64,000 bases of DNA, from assembly GCF_022811645.1 (NCBI RefSeq), contig NZ_CP094534.1, positions 1-64,000 on the forward strand. The letters run 5' to 3'. How positions within the stretch are numbered: the stretch's first letter is position 1; every line of letters begins with the position of its first letter. A program made the translations under genes and the position numbers. Source of the stretch: Hymenobacter monticola (GTDB lineage: Bacteria > Bacteroidota > Bacteroidia > Cytophagales > Hymenobacteraceae). Positions 8,473 through 19,545 of this stretch are shown in pieces. The notes beneath the pieces were generated by a model. It was not told the DNA's origin, made no database searches, and was given only the letters and a program-made list of their open reading frames with translations.

Positions 8473-8572
8473 CGTCATGCAGAGCGCAGCGAAGCATCTC
8501 GCGTGGGGCAGCAACTCAATCGTCAGTGATTAGTGGAGGCACGCGAGATGATTCGCTGCGCTCTGCATGACG
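8473..8572. repeat. Inverted repeat, arm family C, between ureF and ureG
   Basis: Arms of 32 bases (8473-8504 and 8541-8572) carry CGTCATGCAGAGCGCAGCGA and GCATCTCGCGT with one mismatch. Next to it, GTTAATGATTAAC (8447-8459) is a perfect 13-base odd palindrome just upstream of ureG. The element is inside the presumed operon, so a transcript through ureF-ureG would contain a long stem. Confidence 0.85.
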
Positions 8573-8588
8573 GCTTGACGATGTCGTT

Positions 8589-9260
8589 CTAGTTCTGAAA
8601 AAGCTTGGAATAAATGTCTTCGTGCAGCACCTGCGCCGCATCGAGCAAAAACGCAGAGCGCCCCGCCCCGCCATAGCCCTTCCCCGCCTGTGCTGCCACA
8701 ATATGCTCGAACACTGCGTAGAAATCGTGCTGTAGCTGGTGTCCCTCCAGCGGCCCCAGAAACCCGAGGCGAATGGCGGCGCTGAGTTGGTCGCGCAGCA
8801 GCATGTGCAGGTACATAGCCTGCAATTCTTTTAATTCGAAGCCGACGCGCTGCAGGGCCAACGTGAAAACCAGCGTGAAATGCGGCGGGATATTTTGGCT
8901 GGTGAACCATTGGGTAATGGTTTCCAAAGTAGCTTCCGGGTAGAAGGTGGCCAGCAGCTTCAGCCAGTTGCGGCCCTGCGCGGCGCTGGCTTTGTGGAGC
9001 GCGGGCACGAGGAGCTGGGCGTCGTATTCTTCGGCGACGATTTGGAATTCGGGGCTTTTTTCGGTGAGGTGGAAGGTGGAGTTAATGAAGGGCAATTCGG
9101 CGCTGCCGGCTTGCTGCAAATAGGCATACAAGTGGTTGCGCAAGTCAAACGGCGTGTTTACCAGCCCGAAGGTGATGCTGCTTTCGAGCCCGTAGGAATA
9201 GGCAAATGAGCCGGTGGGAATAGCCGAATCAACGAGGTGCAGGAGGCGGGCGAATTGCAT
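8589..9260 (-). CDS. ureF: Urease accessory protein UreF
   Basis: 223 residues from the ATG at 9260 (MQFARLLHLVDSAIPTGSF). UreF is an all-helical protein that bridges UreD and UreG and gates nickel transfer. The diagnostic start PTGSFAYSYGLES and the helix LRDQLSAAIRLGFLGPLEGHQLQ are visible. An in-frame ATG at 9332 would add 24 residues beginning with MDSVSPRP, but these are just the translation of the family B palindrome at 9266-9337, so the shorter start is preferred. ureC lies 80 bases upstream, and that gap is filled by the palindrome. Confidence 0.92.
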   Translation of the reverse strand: MQFARLLHLVDSAIPTGSFAYSYGLESSITFGLVNTPFDLRNHLYAYLQQAGSAELPFINSTFHLTEKSPEFQIVAEEYDAQLLVPALHKASAAQGRNWLKLLATFYPEATLETITQWFTSQNIPPHFTLVFTLALQRVGFELKELQAMYLHMLLRDQLSAAIRLGFLGPLEGHQLQHDFYAVFEHIVAAQAGKGYGGAGRSAFLLDAAQVLHEDIYSKLFQN

Positions 9261-9265
9261 GAGTT

Positions 9266-9337
9266 GTAGCGTGGACTCTGCGAGTCCGCGTAGTGCAGGA
9301 CATTCAAGAGGGCGCGGACTCACAGAGTCCACGCTAC
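9266..9337. repeat. Inverted repeat, arm family B, between ureC and ureF
   Basis: Arms of 25 bases (9266-9290 and 9313-9337) carry GTAGCGTGGACTCTGCGAGT with one mismatch. The loop contains ATTCAAGAG. It fills the whole gap between the ureC stop and the ureF start. Read in frame it gives VDSASPR-like peptides, which produce false N-terminal extensions. Confidence 0.9.
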
Positions 9338-9340
9338 ATT

Positions 9341-11056
<1,716 letters not shown>

Positions 11057-11102
11057 GGTTATGTGTGTGTATTTTTAACCGCACTCTTGAAACCAACCAA
11101 TT

Positions 11103-11483
11103 ATGTTCTTCAACGAAATCGTAAAACAGATTTTATCTCCTGTGTTGGAAAGTAGAGGCTTTAAAGTGACAAGGGAGTATAAGGGCAAGGTTGAATTTTC
11201 TTCAAGCAGAACATTATTCTCCTCTAGTTATCTGGAAGTTAATTTTTCGTATGATTACTCGTTTACAAAGGACCACGGCTTTTATATATGTTGTAGAACG
11301 AAAGAAGAAACGATTAAATGTTTAGAAGACCACGAGATTTATAAGCTACTGAATTTGAAAGGAAATGCTTATGAAGTTTTGTCTGAAGAAGAACAGAACA
11401 TGAAATATGCTCGGTCGTTGCGGGATTTATTACTTGAGAAAGGTGATATTCTGCTCAACAAAAAAGCATTTATGAATCTGTAA
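11103..11483 (+). CDS. Small A+T-rich unknown protein inside the urease locus
   Basis: 126 residues (MFFNEIVKQILSPVLESRGF). It is soluble, charged, rich in Lys, Glu, Phe and Tyr, and has no signal peptide or recognised domain. Its base composition and A/T-ending codons differ sharply from the G+C-rich neighbours. It lies on the opposite strand between ureAB and ureC, 46 bases from ureC and 58 bases from ureAB, so it interrupts what would normally be one operon. It was probably acquired by transfer. The size and composition recall stand-alone immunity or defence-type proteins, but nothing in the sequence proves this. Confidence 0.75.
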   Translation: MFFNEIVKQILSPVLESRGFKVTREYKGKVEFSSSRTLFSSSYLEVNFSYDYSFTKDHGFYICCRTKEETIKCLEDHEIYKLLNLKGNAYEVLSEEEQNMKYARSLRDLLLEKGDILLNKKAFMNL

Positions 11484-11541
11484 TTACAGTTAGGAAATTA
11501 GCTCAGCAGAAAAGAATATTTTAGTCGCTGATTATTAAATA

Positions 11542-12282
11542 TTATTGCTCAAGTTTCTCCAGCACCTGCTGCTTCTTTCCAGCCTCATCCAGCTGCCCAT
11601 CAATCAGCCCATTGCCGCCGTACACGATGCGCTCGCCGGCCAGGGCCACCAGGCGCACGCGCTTGCGCTCGCCGGGCTCGAAGCGCACCGCCGTGCCGGC
11701 CGGGATGTTGAGGCGGAAACCGTAGGCGGCCGCGCGGTCGAATTGCAGCGCCGCGTTGGTTTCGAAGAAGGGATAGTGCGAGCCGACCTGCACGGGCCGG
11801 TCGCCCATGTTCACGACGTCCACGTCCACCGTGGCGCGGCTTTCGTTGAGGATGATGTCGGTGGGGTGCAGCTGGTATTCGCCGGGCTGGGGGTGGCTGG
11901 CGTTGGCGGGCGCGGCGCCGGGGGCCGGGGCTTTGCTCAGGCCGGAGCCGTAGAGGGCCAGGGCGGCATCGCCGGTTTCGCGGCAGATGGGGTGGTGCAC
12001 GGTCACGAGCTTGGTGCCGTCGGGGAAGGTGCCTTCGATTTGGACTTCGTGGAGCATGTCGGCCACGCCGGGCAGCACGTCGGCCAGGCCCAGCAGCTGC
12101 TTGCCCTTGTCCATGAGCACGGCCACCCGCTCGCCGTCGCGGATGAACTCCAGCAGCTGCGTGGCGATGAGGGCCAGGGCTTCGGGGTAGTTCAGGAGCA
12201 GGCCGCGGGCGTAGCGCTTTTGGGCCACGAAACCGGCCTGGTGGAGAACGAGCTTGTCGAGGTCTTTGGGGGAGAGGTGCAT
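11542..12282 (-). CDS. ureAB: Fused urease gamma-beta subunit (UreA-UreB)
   Basis: 246 residues from the ATG at 12282 ([18 protein letters not shown]). Residues 1-100 are the gamma subunit ([45 protein letters not shown]). Residues from about 130 are the beta subunit ([70 protein letters not shown]). The two are joined by an alanine/proline-rich linker. A similar fusion is known from Helicobacter UreA. A longer open frame upstream (to 12471) translates a family C repeat and was rejected. Confidence 0.94.
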   Translation of the reverse strand: MHLSPKDLDKLVLHQAGFVAQKRYARGLLLNYPEALALIATQLLEFIRDGERVAVLMDKGKQLLGLADVLPGVADMLHEVQIEGTFPDGTKLVTVHHPICRETGDAALALYGSGLSKAPAPGAAPANASHPQPGEYQLHPTDIILNESRATVDVDVVNMGDRPVQVGSHYPFFETNAALQFDRAAAYGFRLNIPAGTAVRFEPGERKRVRLVALAGERIVYGGNGLIDGQLDEAGKKQQVLEKLEQ

Positions 12283-12337
12283 CTGGGTAGGGTATGAGGG
12301 TAGGCGGGTGTGAGGGCGAGAGGGCGAGAGGGTTAAA

Positions 12338-12440
12338 GGAACGTCATGCCGAGCGTAGCCGAGGCATCTCGCGTGCCGAAGTGAACCAATCGTTGAACGA
12401 TGCGAGCGAGATGCCTCGGCTGCGCTCGGCATGACGTTCC
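12338..12440. repeat. Inverted repeat, arm family C with core ATCGTTGAACGAT
   Basis: Arms of 35 bases (12338-12372 and 12406-12440) carry AACGTCATGCCGAGCG and GCCGAGGCATCTCGC with one mismatch. The loop holds ATCGTTGAACGAT, an exact odd palindrome that is also the core of the family A repeats with quite different arms. It lies between the nickel permease gene and ureAB, both on the minus strand. Confidence 0.9.
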
Positions 12441-12451
12441 AAGTTGCCATT

Positions 12452-13060
12452 CTACCATCGCACATTACCATAAATCATCCACCCGCCGTACCCGATGCAC
12501 AGCAGCGACGACAAGGTAACGGTGCTAAACTTCAACGTCCGGCTGATTTTCATGCGCTTGGTGAATGGCACGCTGCACAGCCCGGCCACAATGAACATGC
12601 CCAGAATGGAGCCGATGCCGAATACGGCGAAGTACAGCACGCTCAGCCACGGGTCGCGAATTTCACTCATCACCAGCAGCACCAGCGCGCCGCTACCGGC
12701 CAGGCCGTGGAGCAGGCCCACGGCGTAGGCGGCACGCGATGGGGCCACGCCGGGGCGAACCTTGGCGGCTGCGCGGCGCTGGTCGAGCAGGCGGCCGATG
12801 CCCATGACGACGAGCATCAGGCCCACGGCGGCTTCGAAGTAGCCGGAGGTAAGGAACGTGACGCGGCCCAGCAGGATGATGCTACCTACTACTACCAACG
12901 TAGTGGTGTGGCCCAGGCCCCAGTAGATGCCGTCGCGAAGGGCTTCGGCCAAGGTGTCGCGACGCGAAATAAGGTTTCCTACCGCCAGCAGGTGGTCGGG
13001 TTCGAATGCGTGGCCCATTCCGGCTACCGAAGCGAATAAAATGGGCAACAGACCTTGCAT
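12452..13060 (-). CDS. Nickel permease of the UreH/NicO type
   Basis: 202 residues with about six membrane segments, from the ATG at 13060. The motif GHAFEPDH (His17, Asp22, His23) is the HX4DH signature of nickel/cobalt transporters, and [12 protein letters not shown] adds the second conserved His. It is the first gene of the minus-strand urease group and most likely brings nickel into the cell for UreC. An extra 21 residues are possible from an ATG at 13123, but they lack the family pattern. The naming differs between systems: this is the Bacillus-type UreH permease, not the UreD homologue also called UreH. Confidence 0.85.
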   Translation of the reverse strand: MQGLLPILFASVAGMGHAFEPDHLLAVGNLISRRDTLAEALRDGIYWGLGHTTTLVVVGSIILLGRVTFLTSGYFEAAVGLMLVVMGIGRLLDQRRAAAKVRPGVAPSRAAYAVGLLHGLAGSGALVLLVMSEIRDPWLSVLYFAVFGIGSILGMFIVAGLCSVPFTKRMKISRTLKFSTVTLSSLLCIGYGGWMIYGNVRW

Positions 13061-13175
13061 TTGCAGGCTACTTTTCTGAAAAAAACGGCCCCAAACGTTT
13101 GAGGCCCTTTTGCATGAGGTCAAAAAGAAATTTGGTGAAAATGTAGTCTGAATTTCTTGCTTGACACTAAAATTC

Positions 13176-13204
13176 TTGAAACTTCAGGTGTAACTTACTT
13201 TTCC
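13176..13204 (+). promoter_or_regulatory. Putative gltB promoter
   Basis: TTG at 13176-13178 is followed after 18 bases by TACTTTTC (13197-13204), one mismatch from TAnnTTTG. The gltB ATG is 49 bases further on. The 193-base region 13061-13253 also has to hold the divergent nickel permease promoter, for which no clear match was seen. Confidence 0.35.
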
Positions 13205-13253
13205 GCGCCGCCTGCTGGCGCCGATAAACCGTTCACCTTGAGCTTCTTTGAGC

Positions 13254-16200
13254 ATGAATCCTAACGCCGCCCAGGGCCTCTACCGCCCCGAATTTGAGCA
13301 CGATGCCTGCGGAACCGGCTTCATTACCTCCCTCAACGGCCGCAAGACACACCAGACCATCACCGATGCGCTGACCATGCTGGAAAACATGGAGCACCGC
13401 GGCGCCTGCGGCTGCGATTCCGACTCCGGCGACGGGGCCGGCCTGCTGCTCCAGATTCCGCACTGGTTTCTGCTGCAAGAGTGCGTGGCGCTGAATATCC
13501 GCCTGCCCGAACCGGGCAGCTACGGCGTGGGCATGGGCTTTTTGCCAAAAGACGAAAAGCTGCGCGAGGCCTGCCGCGAGGTTATCAACGGAGCCGCCGC
13601 GCGGCTGGGATTTCCGCTGCTGGGCTACCGGCCGGTGCCGGTGAACCCGACCGGCATCGGTCCCACGGCGCTGGCGGCTGAGCCCGTGATGGAGCAGGTG
13701 TTCTTCGGCCGCCCGGCGGGCATTACGAACCAGGATGACTTCGAGCGCAAGCTCTACGTGCTGCGCCGCCTGATTTTCAAAACGGTGCGCGAGACGGTGC
13801 CGGCGGCGATGGAGGTGTTTTACTTCGCCTCACTCTCGTGCAAAACCATCGTCTACAAGGGCCAGCTGACCACCTACCAAGTGCGCGGCTACTTCCCCGA
13901 CCTCAGCGACGAGCGGGTGACGTCGGCATTTGGGCTGGTGCATTCGCGGTTTTCCACCAATACGTTTCCGAGTTGGAAGCTGGCCCAGCCGTTCCGGTTT
14001 TTGGCGCATAATGGCGAGATTAATACGCTTAGGGGCAATCTGAACTGGTTTTATGCCGGGTTGCGCAGCTACGTGTCGCCGTACTTTTCGGCGGAGGAAA
14101 TGGACATGCTGCTGCCGGTGGTCGATGCCGGGCAGTCGGACTCGGCCTGCCTCGATAACGTGGTGGAAATCCTGCTGCACTCGGGCCGCCCGTTGCCGCA
14201 CGTGATGATGATGCTGGTGCCCGAGGCCTGGGACGGCAACACCCAGATGGACCCGCTCAAAAAGGCCTTCTACGAGTTCCACGCCACGTTTATGGAACCC
14301 TGGGACGGCCCGGCCGCCCTCATTTTCACCGATGGCCAGCAGATTGGGGCCATGCTGGACCGCAACGGCCTGCGCCCCCTGCGCTACCTCGAAACCACCG
14401 ACGGCCGCGTGCTGGTAGCCTCCGAGGCCGGCGTGTTGGGCATCGACCCCGCCACCGTGGTGCAGAAAGGCCGCCTGCAGCCCGGCAAGATGCTGCTGGT
14501 CGACACTGAGGCCGGCCGCATCATCACCGATGAAGAATTGAAGGCCCAGGCCGCCGGCCGTCAGCCCTACGGCGAGTGGCTGAATGAGTACCAGATTCGG
14601 CTAGAGGAATTGCCCGAGCCCCGCCAGATGTTTACGGATTTGGCCGCCGACGCGGTTTTCAAGTACCACCTAGTGTTCGGCTACACCCGCGAGGACATCG
14701 ACGTGCTCATTACGCCAATGGCGCTGGACGGCAAGGAGCCCATCGGCTCGATGGGCGTGGATGTGCCGTTGGCCGTGCTTTCCGACCAGCCGCAGCACCT
14801 GAGCAGCTACTTCAAGCAGTTTTTCGCGCAGGTCACCAACCCACCCATCGACCCCATCCGGGAGCGGCTGGTGATGAGCCTGGCCACCTTTCTGGGCAAC
14901 AACGGCAACATTCTGGACGAGGACAAGCACCACTGCCACTGCGTAGCGCTGCGCCAGCCCATCCTCAGCAACCACGAGCTGGAAAAGCTGCGCAGCATCG
15001 ACACGGGCATGTTCAATGCCAAGACCTTGCAAACTTATTTCCGGGCCGATGGCAAGCCCGGCGCCCTCGAAGATGGCCTCGCCCGCCTCTGCCGCTACGC
15101 CGAAGACGCGGTGCACGACGGGTTTGAAGTGCTGATTCTATCGGACCGCGCCGTGGACTCCCTGCACGCGCCCATTCCCTCGCTGCTGGCGGTTTCGGCC
15201 GTGCATCACCACCTCATTAAGCTCGGCTGCCGGGGCTCGGTGGGCTTGGTGGTAGAGGCCGGCGACGTGTGGGAAGTACATCATTTTGCCTGTTTGCTGT
15301 CGTTCGGGGCCACGGCCATCAACCCCTACCTGGCGCTTTCCACGGTGCGGACAATGCGCGAGGCGGGTCACCTCAACACCTCGCTCGACCAGTCGCAGCT
15401 CACGCGCAACTACATCAAAGCCGTGTGCGAAGGCCTGCTGAAGATTTTTTCGAAGATGGGGATTTCGACTTTGCAGAGCTACCACGGCGCGCAGGTATTC
15501 GAGATTCTGGGGCTGAACCAAGCCGTAGTGGACGCCTACTTCTGCGGCGCGGTCACGCGCATCGGCGGGCTGGGGCTGGATGAAATTGCCCGCGAAACAC
15601 TGTACAAACACTTTCAGGGGTTCAAATCGACCACGCCCGAAGAGCAAACCTTGCTGCCCGACGGCGGCCTCTACCACTGGCGACGGCGCGGCGAGGCGCA
15701 CATGTTCAACCCCGAAACCGTGCACCTGCTGCAGTTGGCGACGCGTACGAACAACTACGCCACCTACCAGCGCTACGCCAAGCTGGTGAACGAGCAGCCC
15801 GAGCGCATGTTCACCCTGCGCGGCCTGCTGGATTTTGCACACCACCGCGACGCCATTCCGCTGGACGAAGTGGAGCCGGCCGAGGGCATCATGCGGCGGT
15901 TTGCGACCGGGGCCATGTCGTTTGGCTCGATTTCGCACGAGGCGCACAGCACCCTGGCCATTGCCATGAACCGTATCGGCGGCAAAAGCAACACCGGCGA
16001 GGGCGGCGAGGACCCGCTGCGCTACGAAATCATGCCCAACGGCGACTCCATGCGCTCGGCCATCAAGCAGGTGGCGTCGGCCCGTTTCGGCGTCACGGCC
16101 CACTACCTCACCAATGCCGACGAGCTGCAAATCAAGATGGCCCAGGGCGCCAAGCCCGGCGAGGGCGGCCAACTCCCCGGCCACAAGGTGGACGAGTGGA

Positions 16201-17774
16201 TTGCCAAAGTGCGCCACGCTACGCCCGGCGTCGGCCTGATTTCGCCCCCGCCCCACCACGACATCTACTCCATCGAGGACCTGGCCCAGCTCATCTTCGA
16301 CCTGAAAAATGCCAACCGCGCCGCCCGCATCAACGTGAAGCTGGTGAGCAAGGCAGGCGTGGGCACCATCGCCGCCGGCGTCGCCAAGGCCCACGCCGAC
16401 GTTATCCTCATCGCCGGCTACGACGGCGGCACGGGCGCCTCGCCCATCAGCTCCATCAAGCACGCCGGCCTGCCCTGGGAGCTGGGCCTGGCCGAAGCCC
16501 ACCAAACGCTGGTGCGCAACCAGCTCCGCAGCCGCGTGGTGCTGCAAGCCGACGGCCAGCTAAAAACCGGCCGCGACCTGGCCGTGGCGGCGCTGTTAGG
16601 GGCCGAGGAATGGGGCGTGGCCACCGCCGCGCTCGTGGCCGGCGGCTGCGTGATGATGCGCAAATGCCACCTCAACACCTGCCCCGTGGGCGTGGCCACC
16701 CAAGACCCCGAATTGCGCAAGCTCTTCACCGGCCAGCCCGAGCACATTGTGAGCCTGTTCCGCTTCCTGGCCGAGGAGCTGCGCGAAATCATGGCCGAGC
16801 TGGGTTTCCGCACCATCAATGAGATGGTGGGCCGCCCCGAATTCCTGAAAGTGCGCGAGGGCATCACCCACTGGAAAGCCCGCCACCTCGACCTGGCCGA
16901 CATGCTGCACCCCGCCGTGAACATCTCCGGCGGCACCCTCTACAACAGCGAGGCGCAGGACCACGGCATCCGCGGCATCCTGGATTGGCAGTTGCTCGAA
17001 CACGCCCAACCGGCTCTGAATGAGCAGACGCCAGTATTTGCCGAGTTCGAGGTGCAGAACATTGACCGCACCATCGGCACGCTGCTCTCGAATGAGATTG
17101 CCAAGCGCTACCACGCCGCCGGCCTGCCCGACAATACCATCAACTACCGCTTCCGGGGCTCGGCGGGCCAGAGCTTCGGCGCGTTCAGCGTGCGCGGCTT
17201 GAACTTCACGCTGGAAGGCGAGGCCAACGACTACGTGGGCAAGGGCCTGAGCGGCGCGCAGTTGGCCATCTTCCCCTCCCCCGCCGCCCATTTTGTACCT
17301 GAGCAGAACATCATCATCGGTAACGTGGCGCTGTACGGGGCCACCTCCGGCGCGATGTTCGTGCGCGGGCAGGCCGGCGAGCGGTTCGCCGTGCGCAACT
17401 CCGGCGCCACCGCCGTAGTCGAAGGCGTGGGCGACCACGGCTGCGAGTACATGACGGGAGGACGCGCCCTCATCCTGGGCCAGACGGGCCGCAACTTCGC
17501 TGCCGGCATGAGCGGCGGCATCGCCTGGGTGTACGACCCCAACGGCACCTTCCCCCAAAACTGCAACCCCGAAATGGTGGAGCTGGACCCGCTGGATGCT
17601 GACGACGAGGACCAGATTCAGGAGCTGCTGCGGCAGCACGTGGAGCTGACGGGCAGCCAAGTAGCGGCGTTTCTGCTGGGGAACTGGCAGGAAGAGGCCG
17701 GGAAATTCGTGAAGGTGTTTCCGAGCGAGTATAAGAAGGTGCTGCAAAAGGCGCGGTATGCGGAGGTGGGGTGA
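13254..17774 (+). CDS. gltB: Glutamate synthase large subunit GltB
   Basis: 1506 residues from the ATG at 13254 (a TTG at 13248 is an alternative). It makes glutamate from glutamine and 2-oxoglutarate. The N-terminal class-II amidotransferase follows a short propeptide, with the catalytic Cys in HDACGTGF at about 19. The central and FMN-binding synthase domains contain the conserved GRSNTGEGGED-like motif GGKSNTGEGGEDP and IAGYDGGTGASP. The [3Fe-4S] cysteines are in CVMMRKCHLNTCPVG (about 1132, 1138, 1143). The C-terminal beta-helix has G-x-x-x-G-rich repeats (GATSGAMFVRG). It is followed by gltD with a 245-base gap that holds a composite inverted repeat. Confidence 0.97.
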   Translation: MNPNAAQGLYRPEFEHDACGTGFITSLNGRKTHQTITDALTMLENMEHRGACGCDSDSGDGAGLLLQIPHWFLLQECVALNIRLPEPGSYGVGMGFLPKDEKLREACREVINGAAARLGFPLLGYRPVPVNPTGIGPTALAAEPVMEQVFFGRPAGITNQDDFERKLYVLRRLIFKTVRETVPAAMEVFYFASLSCKTIVYKGQLTTYQVRGYFPDLSDERVTSAFGLVHSRFSTNTFPSWKLAQPFRFLAHNGEINTLRGNLNWFYAGLRSYVSPYFSAEEMDMLLPVVDAGQSDSACLDNVVEILLHSGRPLPHVMMMLVPEAWDGNTQMDPLKKAFYEFHATFMEPWDGPAALIFTDGQQIGAMLDRNGLRPLRYLETTDGRVLVASEAGVLGIDPATVVQKGRLQPGKMLLVDTEAGRIITDEELKAQAAGRQPYGEWLNEYQIRLEELPEPRQMFTDLAADAVFKYHLVFGYTREDIDVLITPMALDGKEPIGSMGVDVPLAVLSDQPQHLSSYFKQFFAQVTNPPIDPIRERLVMSLATFLGNNGNILDEDKHHCHCVALRQPILSNHELEKLRSIDTGMFNAKTLQTYFRADGKPGALEDGLARLCRYAEDAVHDGFEVLILSDRAVDSLHAPIPSLLAVSAVHHHLIKLGCRGSVGLVVEAGDVWEVHHFACLLSFGATAINPYLALSTVRTMREAGHLNTSLDQSQLTRNYIKAVCEGLLKIFSKMGISTLQSYHGAQVFEILGLNQAVVDAYFCGAVTRIGGLGLDEIARETLYKHFQGFKSTTPEEQTLLPDGGLYHWRRRGEAHMFNPETVHLLQLATRTNNYATYQRYAKLVNEQPERMFTLRGLLDFAHHRDAIPLDEVEPAEGIMRRFATGAMSFGSISHEAHSTLAIAMNRIGGKSNTGEGGEDPLRYEIMPNGDSMRSAIKQVASARFGVTAHYLTNADELQIKMAQGAKPGEGGQLPGHKVDEWIAKVRHATPGVGLISPPPHHDIYSIEDLAQLIFDLKNANRAARINVKLVSKAGVGTIAAGVAKAHADVILIAGYDGGTGASPISSIKHAGLPWELGLAEAHQTLVRNQLRSRVVLQADGQLKTGRDLAVAALLGAEEWGVATAALVAGGCVMMRKCHLNTCPVGVATQDPELRKLFTGQPEHIVSLFRFLAEELREIMAELGFRTINEMVGRPEFLKVREGITHWKARHLDLADMLHPAVNISGGTLYNSEAQDHGIRGILDWQLLEHAQPALNEQTPVFAEFEVQNIDRTIGTLLSNEIAKRYHAAGLPDNTINYRFRGSAGQSFGAFSVRGLNFTLEGEANDYVGKGLSGAQLAIFPSPAAHFVPEQNIIIGNVALYGATSGAMFVRGQAGERFAVRNSGATAVVEGVGDHGCEYMTGGRALILGQTGRNFAAGMSGGIAWVYDPNGTFPQNCNPEMVELDPLDADDEDQIQELLRQHVELTGSQVAAFLLGNWQEEAGKFVKVFPSEYKKVLQKARYAEVG

Positions 17775-17789
17775 TGCCCAACCGGGACG

Positions 17790-17974
17790 CCTCACCCCCA
17801 GCCCCTCTCCCGCGGAGAGGGGTGCCAGCCGACTTGTAGCGTGGACTCTGCGAGTCCGCGCCTGCCAGAACGGAGGGAACTGTTCGCCCCGGCGCGGACT
17901 CGCAGAGTCCACGCTACAGTCTGCGCAAGACCGGTGCCCCCTCTCCTTTTCGGAGAGGGGGTCAGGGGGTGAGG
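17790..17974. repeat. Composite inverted repeat (family D outside, family B inside)
   Basis: A perfect family B pair (17836-17860 and 17893-17917, GTAGCGTGGACTCTGCGAGT) lies inside an outer pair made of family D words, CCTCACCCCCAGCCCC on the left and CAGGGGGTGAGG on the right. Each outer half is itself a hairpin (CCCCTCTCCCGCGGAGAGGGG). The family D words also occur alone at 6697-6793, so the unit looks like one repeat nested in another. It lies within the gltBD operon. Confidence 0.88.
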
Positions 17975-18019
17975 CCCCTCGTCCGCGCCGCCAAAACAAC
18001 TAATTCAACCTGACATCCA

Positions 18020-19489
18020 ATGCCTAACCCCACCGGTTTCAAAGAATTCGCCCGCGAGCTGCCGCCCAAGGCCGCGCCGCAGGAGCGCGTGGCCCACAAC
18101 CACGAATTCGTAGGCACTTATTCCGAAGGGCAGCTCACCCAGCAGGCGGCCCGCTGCATGGATTGCGGCATCCCGTTCTGCCATTCGGGCTGCCCGCTGG
18201 GCAACATCATCCCCGAATTCAACGATGCCGTGCGGGAGGAGAAGTGGGAAGATGCCTACCAGATTCTCAGCGCCACCAACAACTTCCCGGAGTTCACCGG
18301 CCGCATCTGCCCCGCGCCGTGCGAGGCGGCCTGCGTGCTCAGCATTCACAGCAGCCCGGTGGCCATTGAGGAAATCGAGAAGCACATCATCGAAATTGCC
18401 TTCTCAAAAGGCTACGTGCAGCCCACGGCTCCGGTCCTGAAATCGGGCAAAACGGTGGCCGTGGTGGGCTCGGGCCCGGCCGGGCTGGCGGCGGCGGCGC
18501 AGTTGGCCAAAGCTGGCCACAGCGTCACGGTGTTTGAGCGCGACGACCGGCCCGGCGGCCTGCTTCGCTACGGCATCCCCGATTTCAAGCTGGACAAATG
18601 GGTCATTGACCGCCGCATCGACTTGCTGAAGGAAGACGGCATCAGCTTTCGCTGCAACACCGAAATCGGCCGCGACGTGTCCTTCGCCCAGCTCTCCCGC
18701 GACTTCCACGCCGTGGTGCTGGCCGGCGGCGCCAGCGTGCCGCGCGACCTGAACATTCCCGGCCGCGAGCTGCCGGGCATCCACTTCGCCATGGACTACC
18801 TCACCCAGCACAACCGCCGGGTGAGCGCGCTGGACCTGCCCGATGCGCCCATCTGGGTGGAGGGCCAGGATGTGGTGGTCATCGGCAGCGGCGACACGGG
18901 CTCTGACTGCGTGGGCACGGCCAACCGCCAGCGGGCACGCTCCGTCACGCAGTTTGCCCTCATGCACCAGCCCGGCACCGAGCGCCCCGCCCACACGCCC
19001 TGGCCACTGGAGCCGCACATTTTCCGCAGCAGCACCTCGCACGAAGAAGGCTGCCAGCGCTACTGGGGCATCAACACCAAAGCCTTTCTCGGGGATGAAA
19101 ACGGCAAGCTCCGCGCCCTACGCGTGAGCGACGTGACTTGGGAAACCGACGTGCTGGGCCGCCGTATCCGCTTCGAAGAGGTGCCCGATTCCGACCGCGA
19201 AATCCCCTGCCAGCGCGTGCTGCTGGCCCTGGGCTTCACCGGCCCCCGCGTGGAGGGCCTCCTCAACGAGCTGGAAATCGACCTTGACCCGCGCGGCAAC
19301 GTGCTGGCCGACGACAAGACCTTCGTCACGAACCAGCCCAACGTCTTCGTGGCCGGCGACATGCGCCGCGGCCAGTCGCTGGTCGTCTGGGCCATCTCGG
19401 AAGGCCGCGAAGCCGCCCGGCAAGTGGATTTGCTGCTAACGGGCAAGACCGCGCTACCGAGCAAAAATGCGGTGGGAATGTTTGCGTAG
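18020..19489 (+). CDS. gltD: Glutamate synthase small subunit GltD
   Basis: 489 residues. It oxidises NAD(P)H and passes electrons through FAD and [4Fe-4S] clusters to GltB. The N-terminal cysteines CMDCGIPFCHSGCPLGN and GRICPAPCEAACV hold the clusters. The FAD fold begins at GSGPAGLAAAAQLA and the NAD(P)H fold at GSGDTGSDCVG. The end (FVAGDMRRGQSLVVWAISEGR) is typical. It is co-directional with gltB and terminated by a strong hairpin at 19502-19541. Confidence 0.97.
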   Translation: MPNPTGFKEFARELPPKAAPQERVAHNHEFVGTYSEGQLTQQAARCMDCGIPFCHSGCPLGNIIPEFNDAVREEKWEDAYQILSATNNFPEFTGRICPAPCEAACVLSIHSSPVAIEEIEKHIIEIAFSKGYVQPTAPVLKSGKTVAVVGSGPAGLAAAAQLAKAGHSVTVFERDDRPGGLLRYGIPDFKLDKWVIDRRIDLLKEDGISFRCNTEIGRDVSFAQLSRDFHAVVLAGGASVPRDLNIPGRELPGIHFAMDYLTQHNRRVSALDLPDAPIWVEGQDVVVIGSGDTGSDCVGTANRQRARSVTQFALMHQPGTERPAHTPWPLEPHIFRSSTSHEEGCQRYWGINTKAFLGDENGKLRALRVSDVTWETDVLGRRIRFEEVPDSDREIPCQRVLLALGFTGPRVEGLLNELEIDLDPRGNVLADDKTFVTNQPNVFVAGDMRRGQSLVVWAISEGREAARQVDLLLTGKTALPSKNAVGMFA

Positions 19490-19501
19490 ATGCCGCATCA
19501 A

Positions 19502-19541
19502 CTAAAAAGGCCCGGAATTGATTGATTCCGGGCCTTTTTAG
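19502..19541. terminator. Bidirectional intrinsic terminator after gltD
   Basis: Perfect 17-base arms (19502-19518 and 19525-19541, AAGGCCCGGAAT core) with a 6-base loop and A/T runs on both outer sides. It serves gltD from the left and the unknown minus-strand gene from the right. Confidence 0.92.
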
Positions 19542-19545
19542 TTGG

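Noticed and set aside
9261..9332. N-terminal extension of ureF beginning MDSVSPRP
   Set aside because: It is the translation of a family B palindrome; UreF proteins begin near LLHLVDSAIPTGSF.
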